From contig JAIFLV010000121.1 in NCBI GenBank assembly GCA_020048895.1, positions 1 through 64,000 of the forward strand: 64,000 bases of DNA, read 5' to 3'. This document shows, in pieces, positions 25,459 to 35,142 of the stretch (position 1 is the first letter of the stretch; each line of letters starts with the position of its first letter). Below the pieces are notes generated by a model. That model did not search any database and was not told the DNA's origin. It saw nothing but the letters and a program-made list of their open reading frames with translations. This DNA comes from Rhodoferax sp. Lineage in GTDB: Bacteria > Pseudomonadota > Gammaproteobacteria > Burkholderiales > Burkholderiaceae_C. Both the position numbers and the translations under genes were made by a program.

Positions 25459-27377
25459 CTTTTCCCTACGTCGAACTCTGTAACCGCAGCGGCACGGTTA
25501 CCCCAGGACGAGCGGATAAAGGTGAGCACACTGGCGAGTTCCCGGTCGTTGAGCAGCAACTGAAATGGCGGCATGCCAAAAGGGCGTGGGTTCGCAGCGG
25601 TGCTCGGTGTGAAGCCTCCTTGACGCACGATCTGTACCAGGTTGACGGTTTGGGTTGCCGTTACAAACCGGCTGCCCGCAAGTGCCGGGTAAGCGCCAGG
25701 TTGTCCCTGGCCTTGTGCACCATGGCACTGGGCGCAGTGCTGCTGGTAGAGCTTGCCTCCCTGTTGGACGGATGCCTCTGCGGCGCTTGCCTGGTGACGC
25801 GACAACGCCGGGGCAGCAACCTGGGCGGGTAGCGAGCGCAGGTACTCCGCCATGGCCTGGGCATCGGCTGCAGTGAGGTACTGGGTGCTGTGCCGCACCA
25901 CCTCGGACATCAAGCCGCTGGTGCTGCCCTTGGGCGCAACACCGGTTTGCAGCAAGGCCACAATGTCCTTGCTGCTCCATTGGGACAGACCAGCTTCCTG
26001 CGGATCGCGCAGCGACGGCGCATAGGCCGCCTGCCCAGGAATATGTGCCCCGCCCAACAGCACCGCGGTCTCGCCGCCAAAACGGTTACGCGGCGTGTGA
26101 CAGGCGCCACAGTGACCCAGGCCATTGACCAGGTATTCGCCACGTTTCCATTGCGCAGTCTGGGGCGGCCCATGGGCGGTCTGCGGTGCCACTTCGGCGT
26201 CGGCTGGTACAAAAAATAACTTCTGCCATATCCGTAGCGCCCATTGTTCGCTGTACGGCCAGCGCAATGCGTGTACTCGATGGGTCTGGTGGACCGGCGC
26301 CACGGTGCGCAGATAGGCAAAAAGAGCGTCGGAGTCTTCGCGCGTCACCCGGGTGTAGCTGGTGTAGGGAAAGGCCGGGTACAGGCGGCGCCCGTCTCTG
26401 GAATAACCATCGTGCAGGGCGTGCCAGAAATCATCTGCCGACCATTGCCCCAGACCTGTCTGCACATCAGGAGTGAGGTTACTGGTGTAGATAGCGCCAA
26501 AGGGTGTGGCGATGGCCTTGCCGCCAGCGTATGAGGCACCGTTGGTCGCGGTGTGACACAAGGCACAGTTGCCAATGCGGGCGAGATAGGCTCCGCGCTG
26601 TACCAACGCCGGGTCCTGCACTGCCAGTGTGGCTTTCGCCTGCAGCGGTTGCGCCACCGCAGGGGCGTGGCAGTCAAACTCCGCCGCCAATGGCGGTCCC
26701 TGTATAGCTGACAGCGCAGGGGCATACGGCGAAGGTGGTGTCTGGCTTCCCAGCCATTGCGAAACAGCGTGCACATCGGCGGCGCTCAGGCGCTTGGCGA
26801 CCTGGGCCATGCAGTCAGGCGTCTGTGCACGGCGCTGACCGGTACGCCAGCCCCCGAGTTGGGCATTGATGTAGTCGCGCGGCAGGCCCAGTAAACCGGG
26901 TGTTTGCGGCAGCACACCGGTCAGACTCTGGCCGTGGCAGCGGGCACATGCCGGCAACCCCTGCTGTGCATCGCCCTGGGTTGCCAACGCCTTGCCGCGC
27001 TCCAGTATTTCTGCGCTGGCATTCACCAGTATCGGCGCCGGGTACGGGGCCGACTGACGGGCGAAGTGCAGCGCAATCTCACGCAGATAGGCATCGTCCA
27101 GCGTCGATAGCAAGCTTCGCATGAGTGGGTAATGCCGTCTCTCCTGCGAGAAGTTGCGCAACTGGTTGTAGAGATAGTCCGCCGGCTTGCCGGCGAGACG
27201 GGGGTAGTAGCCATCGGGCCCGGCCTTGCCTTGCTCGCCATGGCAAGTGGTGCACGCGCGCACGCGCTCGGTCATGGTGTCTTCAAATGCAGTCGCAAGT
27301 GCGGGAACGATCGCCAATGCGAGTACACCGGCAAGCCTGAAAAGCCGACCCCACCACTCCAAATGCTGCGTTTTCAT
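25452..27377 (-). CDS. Five-haem cytochrome c, c4-like plus alcohol-dehydrogenase-subunit-like fusion
   Basis: A 641-residue exported protein (signal peptide to about residue 31) with five CxxCH motifs: 42-46, 144-148, 271-275, 423-427 and 548-552. The first two domains, with DGYYPRLAGKPADYL and GQSLTG, resemble a dihaem cytochrome c4. The last three, with TPFGAIYTSNLTPD, WKRGEYLVNGLGHCGACHTP and GMPPF, match the tri-haem subunit of membrane-bound alcohol/gluconate dehydrogenases. No dehydrogenase gene is adjacent. It likely carries electrons in the periplasm; its partner is unknown. Confidence 0.85.
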   Translation of the reverse strand: MKTQHLEWWGRLFRLAGVLALAIVPALATAFEDTMTERVRACTTCHGEQGKAGPDGYYPRLAGKPADYLYNQLRNFSQERRHYPLMRSLLSTLDDAYLREIALHFARQSAPYPAPILVNASAEILERGKALATQGDAQQGLPACARCHGQSLTGVLPQTPGLLGLPRDYINAQLGGWRTGQRRAQTPDCMAQVAKRLSAADVHAVSQWLGSQTPPSPYAPALSAIQGPPLAAEFDCHAPAVAQPLQAKATLAVQDPALVQRGAYLARIGNCALCHTATNGASYAGGKAIATPFGAIYTSNLTPDVQTGLGQWSADDFWHALHDGYSRDGRRLYPAFPYTSYTRVTREDSDALFAYLRTVAPVHQTHRVHALRWPYSEQWALRIWQKLFFVPADAEVAPQTAHGPPQTAQWKRGEYLVNGLGHCGACHTPRNRFGGETAVLLGGAHIPGQAAYAPSLRDPQEAGLSQWSSKDIVALLQTGVAPKGSTSGLMSEVVRHSTQYLTAADAQAMAEYLRSLPAQVAAPALSRHQASAAEASVQQGGKLYQQHCAQCHGAQGQGQPGAYPALAGSRFVTATQTVNLVQIVRQGGFTPSTAANPRPFGMPPFQLLLNDRELASVLTFIRSSWGNRAAAVTEFDVGKRS

Positions 27378-27398
27378 GCTTTGAGCTTACCCCCGTAG

Positions 27399-27809
27399 CT
27401 ACTCGTCTGAAGGAAACGACGCGCTCCAGCGTTGGTCCCAGTCATTTTGCAATTGGCGTCGGTCGCGCTTGGTAGGGCGCCCATGCTCCATGCTATGCGC
27501 TGGTTCTGGCGCCAAACGATTGCGCTCTGCGATCAAGGCGCGCTGTTGCAGGCTTTCCGGTGTTTCGGCATACAGGAGTTGTGCAATGGGGGCAGAGCCG
27601 CGCTGTTCGCTAATGGCTTGCACGACGACCGTGCGCGCCACCTTTCCTTGCAGCAAGCGCACCACATCCCCAACCTTCACATCTTTCGCAGGTTTCACGT
27701 CCTGCTGGTTGATCTGCACGCGTCCACGATCAACTTCCTGTGTCGCCAGCGACCGGGTTTTGAAGAATCGGGCTGCCCACAACCACTTGTCTATGCGCGT
27801 CTTTTCCAT
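27399..27809 (-). CDS. hslR: Hsp15-like S4-domain RNA-binding protein
   Basis: A 136-residue protein with an S4 domain at the N-terminus: RIDKWLWAARFFKTRS, then VDRGRVQINQQDVKPA and VGDVVRL. A basic C-terminal tail (GRPTKRDRRQLQNDW) follows. Hsp15 binds free 50S subunits carrying a nascent chain and helps recycle stalled ribosomes. Length and tail are standard for the family. Confidence 0.92.
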   Translation of the reverse strand: MEKTRIDKWLWAARFFKTRSLATQEVDRGRVQINQQDVKPAKDVKVGDVVRLLQGKVARTVVVQAISEQRGSAPIAQLLYAETPESLQQRALIAERNRLAPEPAHSMEHGRPTKRDRRQLQNDWDQRWSASFPSDE

Positions 27810-27886
27810 AGCGTCTCCATTGTCGCCAGATTATGCGAACGCATCGCGCCGTCCCTGACAGCCCTGGCTGCGCTATAGTTTGTTGC

Positions 27887-28075
27887 ATGCCCCGGTTCGC
27901 AGCCAACCTATCCCTGATCTTTTGTGAGGTGCCCATTCTGGAGCACTTCGAAGGTGCCGCACGCGCGGGGTTACGGCACCACCTGGACCGCATCGGTTCT
28001 CGCGGCGGGGTGGGCTGTGAATACATTCCTGCGACCACCACCGCAGCCGGTCTGACGGGCCGCAACACCTTGTAA
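27887..28075 (+). pseudogene. hyi: Hydroxypyruvate isomerase remnant with large internal deletion
   Basis: A 62-codon open frame. The first part, MPRFAANLSLIFCEVPIL and onward to about residue 26, is the N-terminus of hydroxypyruvate isomerase. The second part, LDRIGSRGGVGCEYIP followed by TTTAAGLTG, is the C-terminus of the same family. Roughly 200 internal residues, holding the metal and catalytic residues, are missing, and the two ends join in frame. Intact hyi commonly precedes glycerate kinase and tartronate semialdehyde reductase genes, and glycerate kinase follows here by 12 bases. The product cannot be an active enzyme. Confidence 0.8.
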
Positions 28076-28087
28076 CGCGCGGCCGCG

Positions 28088-29383
28088 GTGCCTACTTCAC
28101 ACCCAAACGTCAATCCGCAAGTGCTGTTGCGCAGCATGTTCGACGCGGCCATCGCCAGTGCCCAACCAGCGCGCTGCCTTCCCGCCCATTTGCCGAGTCC
28201 GGATTCACTCCAGGGCGGTCGCCTGATCGTCGTGGGCGCTGGCAAGGCTTCGGCGGAGATGGCCCGCGTGGTGGAAGCGCACTGGGGCGGACCCATGACA
28301 GGGCTGGTGGTCACCCGATATGGCCACGCAATTCCCTGCGAACAAATTGAAATCGTGGAAGCCGCACACCCGGTGCCTGATGCAGCAGGGCTTGCAGCAG
28401 CCCAACGTACGCTGGCGCTGGTGCAAGGGCTTACCGAAAAGGACCTGGTGCTGTGCCTGATTTCCGGCGGAGGCTCGGCGCTGTGGCCACTTCCGCTGGC
28501 CGGTGTGACACTGCAAGACAAGCAGACCGTCGCACGGGCGTTGCTGAAGTCTGGCGCCACCATCAGTGAAATGAATTGCGTGCGTCGGCACCTCTCCGCC
28601 ATCAAGGGTGGGCGCCTGGCGGCAGCCTGCTACCCGGCACGGGTACTGACCCTGCTGATTTCGGATGTGCCTGGCGATGCGCCGTTCAATATCGCATCCG
28701 GCCCCACGGTCGCAGACACCAGCACCTGCGCCGATGCGCTGACCATCGCCCGACGCTATGGCATTGATCTCCCGACATCGGTACTGGAGACATTGGAAAG
28801 TGGCGCAGGCGAGTCAATCAAGCCGGGTGACCATCGCCTGATGCGCAGCGAAGTGCGGATGATTGCAACGCCCCAGATGGCACTGGAAGCCGCTGCGGAG
28901 GTGGCATGGAACGCCGGGTGGTCGGCCCACATCCTGAGTGACGCGATTGAAGGTGAGGCTCGCGATGTGGGTAAGGTACTTGCTGGGGTAGCGTTGCAGG
29001 TCGCGCAACGACACCAGCCCTTTACGCCCCCGTGCGTACTGCTATCGGGCGGCGAAACGACCGTCACCGTGCGGGGGCAGGGGCGCGGTGGTCGCAACGT
29101 GGAATTTCTGCTCGCGCTGGGTCTGGCATTGAACGGCCACGCCCAGATTCACGCCTTGGCGGGAGATACCGATGGGGTGGACGGTCAGGAAGAAGTGGCT
29201 GGGGCGATTCTGCGGCCGGACTCGCTAGAGCGCGCGTGGTCGCTTGGATTGACCCCCCAGGAGCTGCTTGCCAGCAACGACGGCCACCGGTTCTTCGGGG
29301 CGCTGGGCGATGCCTTGATCACCGGCCCCACTCAGACAAATGTCAACGACTTCCGCGCAATTTTGATTGAGTCATCACGTTAG
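28088..29383 (+). CDS. Glycerate 2-kinase / MOFRL-family protein (TtuD-like)
   Basis: A 431-residue protein with a GTG start. Seen: VVGAGKASAEMARVVE, CLISGGGSALWPLP, NCVRRHLSAIKGGRLA, ISDVPGD, and the C-terminal MOFRL region with LLSGGETTVT, GRGGRNVEFLLAL and AGDTDGVDG. The family phosphorylates D-glycerate to 2-phosphoglycerate; older annotation as hydroxypyruvate reductase is probably wrong. It lies behind the broken hyi gene, suggesting that a glyoxylate/hydroxypyruvate branch has been partly lost. Confidence 0.92.
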   Translation: MPTSHPNVNPQVLLRSMFDAAIASAQPARCLPAHLPSPDSLQGGRLIVVGAGKASAEMARVVEAHWGGPMTGLVVTRYGHAIPCEQIEIVEAAHPVPDAAGLAAAQRTLALVQGLTEKDLVLCLISGGGSALWPLPLAGVTLQDKQTVARALLKSGATISEMNCVRRHLSAIKGGRLAAACYPARVLTLLISDVPGDAPFNIASGPTVADTSTCADALTIARRYGIDLPTSVLETLESGAGESIKPGDHRLMRSEVRMIATPQMALEAAAEVAWNAGWSAHILSDAIEGEARDVGKVLAGVALQVAQRHQPFTPPCVLLSGGETTVTVRGQGRGGRNVEFLLALGLALNGHAQIHALAGDTDGVDGQEEVAGAILRPDSLERAWSLGLTPQELLASNDGHRFFGALGDALITGPTQTNVNDFRAILIESSR

Positions 29384-29682
29384 AGAATCTGGAAATCGCG
29401 CCCGAGCAGCGTTTGCCGCACCAACCAGAGACACAAAACGCCAATCGCCAGCGCAAGCAAGCTGGCACTGACTTGTGCCAGACTGACCGCGTTACCGGTA
29501 AAGATGCTCCAACCCAGCAACAGCGACAAGACCCCAGCAACGCAGGTCATGAGTACGAACAAAGGTTTCACTGAACCCGTCATTTGGTGCCAACCAGCTT
29601 CCATAATTTGCCCGAGGGCGTCGCTGCGTTGGCGCCTGGCCAACTGGATGCACGCCTGAATGTCGTTTCTGCTGAGTTCCAT
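29380..29682 (-). CDS. Small two-helix membrane protein of unknown function
   Basis: A 100-residue protein with a soluble N-terminal helix (NDIQACIQLARRQRSDAL) and two transmembrane helices at about residues 39-58 and 68-88. I do not recognise a family. It is convergent with the glycerate kinase gene and overlaps its 3' end by four bases. The start at 29682 has no strong ribosome site. Confidence 0.55.
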   Translation of the reverse strand: MELSRNDIQACIQLARRQRSDALGQIMEAGWHQMTGSVKPLFVLMTCVAGVLSLLLGWSIFTGNAVSLAQVSASLLALAIGVLCLWLVRQTLLGRDFQIL

Positions 29683-29804
29683 GATGCACTACTTTCTTTA
29701 CGGTGACTTGAACGCTCTTCTGGAGAGCACAGTGCTACGATAGTCCCCGCGTTGCAGCGCAGCAAACGATCAATTCTCACCCAACACATTCAAATATTTC
29801 ATCC

Positions 29805-30770
29805 ATGACGTACCGTCTGCCTCCACTTAACGCATTGCGTGCGTTCGAAGCAGCCGCTCGCCACCTGAGTTTCAAGAATGCTGCTGCCGAGCTATCGGTC
29901 ACGCCAACGGCTGTCAGCCACCAAATCAAGTTGCTCGAAGACTTCCTGGGGCTGGCGCTGTTTCGTCGGCTGACGCGCGCGCTGGAGTTGACGCCACAAG
30001 GCTCGGCGATGCTGCCAAAGGTGCGCGAGGGGCTCGAGTGTTTTGCAGCTGCTGTGGAAAAGTCCCGAACCCATGCCAATGCCGGACGTTTGGTAGTGGT
30101 GCTCCCGCCTTCCTTCGCCACCCGCTGGTTGGTGCCCCGGCTGCGGCGCTTTGCGCTGCAGGAGCCTGCACTGAACTTGCAGGTCGTTCGATCCTTAAAT
30201 GCCATTGACAGCGATTCTGCAGCTGCCTCGTTTGCTTTTGACGCCGTGGATTTGCGCGAGGAAGACTCTCTGGTGGTAATTCGTTTTGGCACCGGTGCCT
30301 ACCCGGGGTTCCATGTCGATCGGATGTTTGGCTCTGATTACATTGCGGTGTGCAGCCCCAAGTTGCTGACCACGGACCCGCCGCTGCGCACGCCTGCGGA
30401 CATGCGCTTTCAGGTGCTGCTGCATGATGATGCCATGGCCAATGAGCGCGCCGGCCCCCGTTGGGAAGAGTGGCTGCGCATGGCCGACGTGAGCGGCGTA
30501 GACCCGACAACTGGCCCCCACTTTAGTGACTCGGGGCTGGTGTATGTCGCCGCGCTGGACGGGCTTGGCGTCGCACTTGCGTCCCGACCACTCGTAGCCA
30601 ATGCGATTGCGCAGGGCCGATTGGTGTCACCTTTCAATATCGCCGTAGGTCAGCACTTTGCCTATTACTTCGTCACTCCGGAGGCCACCTCGGGTCGGCC
30701 AGCGGTGCAAGCCTTTCGCGCTTGGCTTCTGGAGGAGTCGCAATCGGAAGAAACCCGACGAACCCACTGA
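29805..30770 (+). CDS. LysR-family regulator, GcvA-like
   Basis: A 321-residue protein. The N-terminal helix-turn-helix is typical of the GcvA/AmpR branch: LPPLNALRAFEAAARHLSFK, then ELSVTPTAVSHQIKLLEDFL and LTPQG. The effector domain follows with FATRWLVPRL and DSGLVYVAALDGLGVAL. The glutamine-synthetase-like gene begins 12 bases downstream on the same strand, so this regulator probably controls it, perhaps with autoregulation from the region before 29805. Confidence 0.92.
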   Translation: MTYRLPPLNALRAFEAAARHLSFKNAAAELSVTPTAVSHQIKLLEDFLGLALFRRLTRALELTPQGSAMLPKVREGLECFAAAVEKSRTHANAGRLVVVLPPSFATRWLVPRLRRFALQEPALNLQVVRSLNAIDSDSAAASFAFDAVDLREEDSLVVIRFGTGAYPGFHVDRMFGSDYIAVCSPKLLTTDPPLRTPADMRFQVLLHDDAMANERAGPRWEEWLRMADVSGVDPTTGPHFSDSGLVYVAALDGLGVALASRPLVANAIAQGRLVSPFNIAVGQHFAYYFVTPEATSGRPAVQAFRAWLLEESQSEETRRTH

Positions 30771-30782
30771 AAGTGTCCTTGA

Positions 30783-32132
30783 ATGCCTTACACACCTGGT
30801 CCCGCGCTACAAGCCTTCTTTGATGAGCACGGAATTCGTGACGTCGAGTGCATCTTCCCCGATATGGCAGGCTACCCGCGTGGCAAGCTGATGCCAGCGC
30901 GCAATTTTGCGAGTGGCGGCGAATTGCGCATCGCCCAGGCGATTCCCATGCAATGCATAACGGGTGACTACTCCTACGACCCGATCTTCCCGGACTCGGA
31001 TCCTGATGTACGCCTGGTGCCCGACTACAACACACTCAAGGTGTCGCCATGGTCGAGCGTTCCACGGGCTTTTGCGATTCACGACTGTGTGGAACTTGAC
31101 GGGCAGCCATGCCCGTTTGCAGCGCGTTCGTTGCTCAAGTCGGTGGTGGCGCGATATGCCGCCCAGGGTTTGCAACCCGTCGTGGCGCCCGAGATCGAGT
31201 TTTACCTGACCGCGCCCAATCCGGACCCCACCATCGCCTTTTCGGCCCCCAATGCGCGCGGCGGGCGACGCGAGGTGGGTCAGTCGGCGTTCAGCATGAA
31301 TATGCTCAATGAGCTGGCACCGTTCTGGAATGCGCTGCGTGACGCTCTGGAAGGTTTGGGAGTCCAGGCGGACACGTGGATTCATGAGGTGGGGACCACG
31401 CAATACGAAATCAACCTGCTGCATGGCGATCCGGTGCAGGTCGCTGACCAGGCTTTTTTGTTCAAGTACGCCGCGAAAGAGATTGCCATTCAGCACGGAC
31501 TCAACGCAGTGTTCATGGCCAAGCCGATCGCGCTGGACCAGGGCAGTTCCATGCACCTGCACCAAAGCGTGGTCGATGCCAGTGGACGCAACATTTTCAG
31601 CACGGACGAGGGCAATGAGTCGGCCGCATTCGGACACTTTATCGGGGGCCTGCAAACCTACGTGCCGGACATGATGCTGCTGTTCGCGCCCTATGTAAAT
31701 TCCTATCGGCGTTACGTCTCCAACAGCCAGGCTCCGGTCAACCTGGAATGGGGTTATGACAACCGCACCACGGGGCTGCGAATTCCCCACAGTGGTCCTG
31801 CGGCCCGCCGTGTAGAAAACCGCATTGCTGGCGCCGACGCCAACCCCTATCTCGTGCTGGCAGCTTCACTCGTCGCAGGGCTAGCCGGCATGGACGAGCA
31901 GCTTGTACCGACAGTGGCATTGCCGCCCGGCACCAACAGCAACGACCAGGGCCATACGCTGGCGCGCAGCTTCCTGCCAGCCCACCACAAGATGGCCAAC
32001 AGCATTGCCGCCCGCAGGTTGTTGGGTGACGCATTTGTCACCGGATTTTGTGCCGCCAAATCGGTGGAATATGACAACTACCTCAACGAGGTGAGCGCTT
32101 GGGAGCGTCGATTTCTGGGCCCTCAGGTCTGA
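30783..32132 (+). CDS. Glutamine synthetase family protein (PuuA-like)
   Basis: A 449-residue member of the GS fold. Seen: the N-terminal beta-grasp (VECIFPDMAGYPRGKLMP), metal/ATP site APEIEFYL, EVGTTQYEINLLHGD, SSMHLHQSV, and the C-terminal NRIAGADANPYLVLAASL. These fit the gamma-glutamyl-polyamine or gamma-glutamyl-amine synthetases rather than nitrogen-assimilating GlnA, as the adenylylation loop is not recognisable. It would ligate glutamate to an amine using ATP. It is preceded by the LysR gene; no other polyamine genes are nearby. Confidence 0.88.
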   Translation: MPYTPGPALQAFFDEHGIRDVECIFPDMAGYPRGKLMPARNFASGGELRIAQAIPMQCITGDYSYDPIFPDSDPDVRLVPDYNTLKVSPWSSVPRAFAIHDCVELDGQPCPFAARSLLKSVVARYAAQGLQPVVAPEIEFYLTAPNPDPTIAFSAPNARGGRREVGQSAFSMNMLNELAPFWNALRDALEGLGVQADTWIHEVGTTQYEINLLHGDPVQVADQAFLFKYAAKEIAIQHGLNAVFMAKPIALDQGSSMHLHQSVVDASGRNIFSTDEGNESAAFGHFIGGLQTYVPDMMLLFAPYVNSYRRYVSNSQAPVNLEWGYDNRTTGLRIPHSGPAARRVENRIAGADANPYLVLAASLVAGLAGMDEQLVPTVALPPGTNSNDQGHTLARSFLPAHHKMANSIAARRLLGDAFVTGFCAAKSVEYDNYLNEVSAWERRFLGPQV

Positions 32133-32218
32133 CTCCAACGCACACTACAATCCATAGCCCACCACCACGCCGCGGGCCTAGCGCATGGGCGCTGACCTCG
32201 AGACAATGAGGACGTTCC

Positions 32219-34570
32219 ATGACTGATCCCAAAGCGCTGACACCCAAAGGGCCAGTCTCAAGTTCCGCTGAAAAACAGGCCCAGCTTCGCACGGCTGCAC
32301 TCGAATACCACGAGTTTCCGATTCCCGGAAAAATCGCTGTCACAGCCACCAAGCAACTTGTCAATCAGCACGATCTTGCCTTGGCGTATTCACCTGGCGT
32401 AGCGGCACCGTGTGAAGAGATCGTCAAGGACCCCAACAACGCCTTCAGATACACCAGCCGTGGCAACCTGGTGGCCGTGATCACTAATGGAACAGCCGTG
32501 CTGGGCCTGGGCGACATCGGCCCGCTCGCAGCCAAGCCCGTGATGGAAGGCAAGGGCGTACTGTTCAAGAAATTCGCGGGCATCGACGTGTTTGACATCG
32601 AGATCAATGAAAAGCACGATCTGGACAAGCTGGTGGAGATCATTGCTTCGCTGGAGCCAACATTCGGCGGCATCAATCTGGAAGATATCAAGGCACCCGA
32701 CTGCTTTTATGTGGAGCGTAAATTGCGCGACCGCATGAAGATACCGGTCTTCCATGACGACCAGCACGGCACCGCCATTGTGGTGGGAGCGGCCGTTCTC
32801 AACGGGCTGAAGGTCGTCGGAAAGGATCCCAAGGCGGTCAAACTGGTGACTTCAGGCGCCGGCGCCGCCGCGTTGGCATGTCTGGGTTTGCTGGTCAAAC
32901 TGGGCATCCCGCGGGAAAACATTACCGCCACCGATCTGGCAGGCGTGGTGTACCAGGGTCGCACGGAACTGATGGATGACGACAAAGCGGTGTTTGCCCA
33001 GAACACAGGCGCACGTACGCTGCGCGAAGCTATTGTGGGCGCCGATATCTTTCTCGGGCTGTCGGCAGGGGGCGTGCTCAAGCCCGACATGGTAGCCAGC
33101 ATGGCTGCCAGGCCGCTCATTTTTGCGTTGGCCAACCCGACACCGGAAATACTACCGGAAGAAGTCAAGAAAGTGCGGGACGACGCTGTCATGGCCACCG
33201 GACGCACGGACTATCCCAACCAGGTCAACAACGTCTTGTGCTTTCCGTACATCTTCCGTGGTGCGCTGGATGCCGGGGCTTCCACCATCACGCTGGAGAT
33301 GGAAATTGCAGCGGTGCACGCCATTGCCGAGCTGGCGCAGGCCGAACAAAGTGAAGTGGTAGCTGCCGCCTACGTGGGAGAGCAACTTGCCTTCGGTCCT
33401 GAGTACCTGATACCGAAGCCCTTCGATCCGCGCTTGATGATGAAGATTGCGCCGGCGGTGGCCAAGGCTGCAGCGGACAGTGGAGTTGCCTTGCGCCCGA
33501 TCGCAGACATGGATGCCTACCGCGACAAGCTGCAGAGTTTTGTGTATGCATCGGGCACCACCATGAAGCCCATCTTCGCAGCGGCCAAGAAAGCTTTGAA
33601 GAAGCGCGTGGCGTACGCCGAAGGTGAAGACGAGCGGGTGCTGCGGGCAGCGCAGATTGTGGTGGACGAGCGGTTGGCCCTGCCTACCCTGATTGGTCGC
33701 CCGGGCGTCATTGCAGAGCGTATTCAGGAATTCGGATTGCGGCTTGAAGAGAACCGCGATTACAACGTTGTCAACGTCGAACACGACCACCGCTATCGCG
33801 ACTTCTGGCAAACCTACCATCGGATGACCGAGCGCAAAGGCGTGACGGTGCAAGTCGCCAAGATCGAGATGCGACGGCGCCTGACCCTGATTGGTGCAAT
33901 GCTGCTGCACAAAGGTGATGTCGATGGCATGATTTGCGGAACCTGGGGAACCACACCGCTGCACTTGCACTATATAGATCAAGTGGTCGGAAAGCGCCAG
34001 CTGGCCGAATCGGATCAGGATGTGCCCATCTACGCCTGTATGAATGGCTTGATGCTGCCGGGGCGCCAGATTTTTCTTGTCGATACCCATGTTAACTACG
34101 ACCCCAGTGCGCGCGAGTTGGCCAAAATCACCATCATGGCCGCTCAAGAGATGCGTCGTTTTGGCTTTATACCCAAGGCAGCCCTGCTCAGTCATTCCAA
34201 TTTCGGCACCAGCAATGAGCCCAGCGCACTCAAAATGCGCCAGACCCTGGCTTTGCTGCAACAGCAGGCGCCCTGGCTGGAGGTCGACGGTGAAATGCAC
34301 GGCGATCTGGCGCTCGATGGCGCCGCGCGCCACAAACTCATGCCCCACAGCACACTGCATGGCGCCGCCAACCTGTTGGTACTGCCCAACATCGACGCCG
34401 CCAACATCGCTTACAACCTGCTCAAGACCGCTGCTGGAGGCAACATCGCGATCGGCCCGGTACTTCTGGGTGCCGCCAAACCGGTACACGTGCTCACCGC
34501 CAGCACCACAGTTCGCCGCATCGTGAACATGACTGCGTTGACTGTGGCGGATGCAAACTCCACTCGGTAA
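32219..34570 (+). CDS. maeB: NADP-dependent malic enzyme with phosphotransacetylase-like C-terminus
   Basis: A 783-residue protein. The N-terminal 430 residues form the malic enzyme: [53 protein letters not shown] and ANPTPEI. The C-terminal 320 residues are a phosphate acetyl/butyryltransferase-like domain ([26 protein letters not shown]) that is regulatory rather than catalytic in MaeB. It converts malate to pyruvate with NADPH production. A terminator follows at 34630. Confidence 0.96.
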   Translation: MTDPKALTPKGPVSSSAEKQAQLRTAALEYHEFPIPGKIAVTATKQLVNQHDLALAYSPGVAAPCEEIVKDPNNAFRYTSRGNLVAVITNGTAVLGLGDIGPLAAKPVMEGKGVLFKKFAGIDVFDIEINEKHDLDKLVEIIASLEPTFGGINLEDIKAPDCFYVERKLRDRMKIPVFHDDQHGTAIVVGAAVLNGLKVVGKDPKAVKLVTSGAGAAALACLGLLVKLGIPRENITATDLAGVVYQGRTELMDDDKAVFAQNTGARTLREAIVGADIFLGLSAGGVLKPDMVASMAARPLIFALANPTPEILPEEVKKVRDDAVMATGRTDYPNQVNNVLCFPYIFRGALDAGASTITLEMEIAAVHAIAELAQAEQSEVVAAAYVGEQLAFGPEYLIPKPFDPRLMMKIAPAVAKAAADSGVALRPIADMDAYRDKLQSFVYASGTTMKPIFAAAKKALKKRVAYAEGEDERVLRAAQIVVDERLALPTLIGRPGVIAERIQEFGLRLEENRDYNVVNVEHDHRYRDFWQTYHRMTERKGVTVQVAKIEMRRRLTLIGAMLLHKGDVDGMICGTWGTTPLHLHYIDQVVGKRQLAESDQDVPIYACMNGLMLPGRQIFLVDTHVNYDPSARELAKITIMAAQEMRRFGFIPKAALLSHSNFGTSNEPSALKMRQTLALLQQQAPWLEVDGEMHGDLALDGAARHKLMPHSTLHGAANLLVLPNIDAANIAYNLLKTAAGGNIAIGPVLLGAAKPVHVLTASTTVRRIVNMTALTVADANSTR

Positions 34571-34629
34571 CACTTTCCGAGAAAGTTGGTGCCCACTATC
34601 AAACACTGACGAGACCGAGATTTTGCTTA

Positions 34630-34656
34630 TTTTTTAAGCAAGCCCTTGCTTTTTTG
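34630..34656 (+). terminator. Rho-independent terminator after maeB
   Basis: A stem AAGCAA / TTGCTT with a GCCC loop is followed by a run of T (34650-34655). An overlapping AT-rich hairpin (GCTTA/TAAGC) sits just upstream and may give activity in the other direction. Confidence 0.65.
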
Positions 34657-34723
34657 TGCCGAATGCGCCACACTACGCCCCTTGATTGCTCGGGTTTACC
34701 CGTGGCGACTGGGAGATCGCTAG

Positions 34724-35107
34724 ATGCGCAGTGGCATTATTAAGTTAGCACTTACTGGCTTGTTGCTCGCAGGAGTTTGGTCAGGTGTGCAAGCCCGTGA
34801 AGGGGCTGCGCTGGATTCAGGTGCCAGTATTGCTTTGAGCAGTTTGCCGACGCATGGACGAGAGACCTACCAGCGGATACACCAGGGTGGTCCTTTCCCG
34901 TATGAGAAGGATGGTGTGGTGTTCGGCAACCGGGAGCGGCTACTGCCGGCCCAAAAGCGCGGCTATTACCGCGAGTACACCGTCAAGACGCCGGGAGCCA
35001 GGAACCGCGGAGCTCGCCGCATTGTGTGCGGTGGGTCAGCCACGAAGCCAGATGCCTGTTTTTATACGGCCGATCACTATGCGAGTTTTCGCAAGATCGT
35101 TCCGTAA
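34724..35107 (+). CDS. Secreted guanyl-specific ribonuclease (barnase/RNase Sa family)
   Basis: A 127-residue protein with a signal peptide (IIKLALTGLLLAGVWSGVQA). The mature part carries the microbial ribonuclease signatures: GGPFPYEKDGVVFGNRE with the catalytic glutamate, GYYREYTVKTPG, RGARRIV and YTADHYASF with the catalytic histidine. It cleaves RNA after guanosine. The barstar-type inhibitor is encoded directly downstream. The role could be nutrient RNA scavenging or antagonism of competitors. Confidence 0.93.
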   Translation: MRSGIIKLALTGLLLAGVWSGVQAREGAALDSGASIALSSLPTHGRETYQRIHQGGPFPYEKDGVVFGNRERLLPAQKRGYYREYTVKTPGARNRGARRIVCGGSATKPDACFYTADHYASFRKIVP

Positions 35108-35142
35108 TGTGGATTTTTGAACCTTAAGAAAGTGAATCGGGG

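Noticed and set aside
33152-34606. 484-codon open frame antisense to maeB
   Set aside because: Shadow of the malic enzyme coding sequence; no family similarity and no ribosome site.
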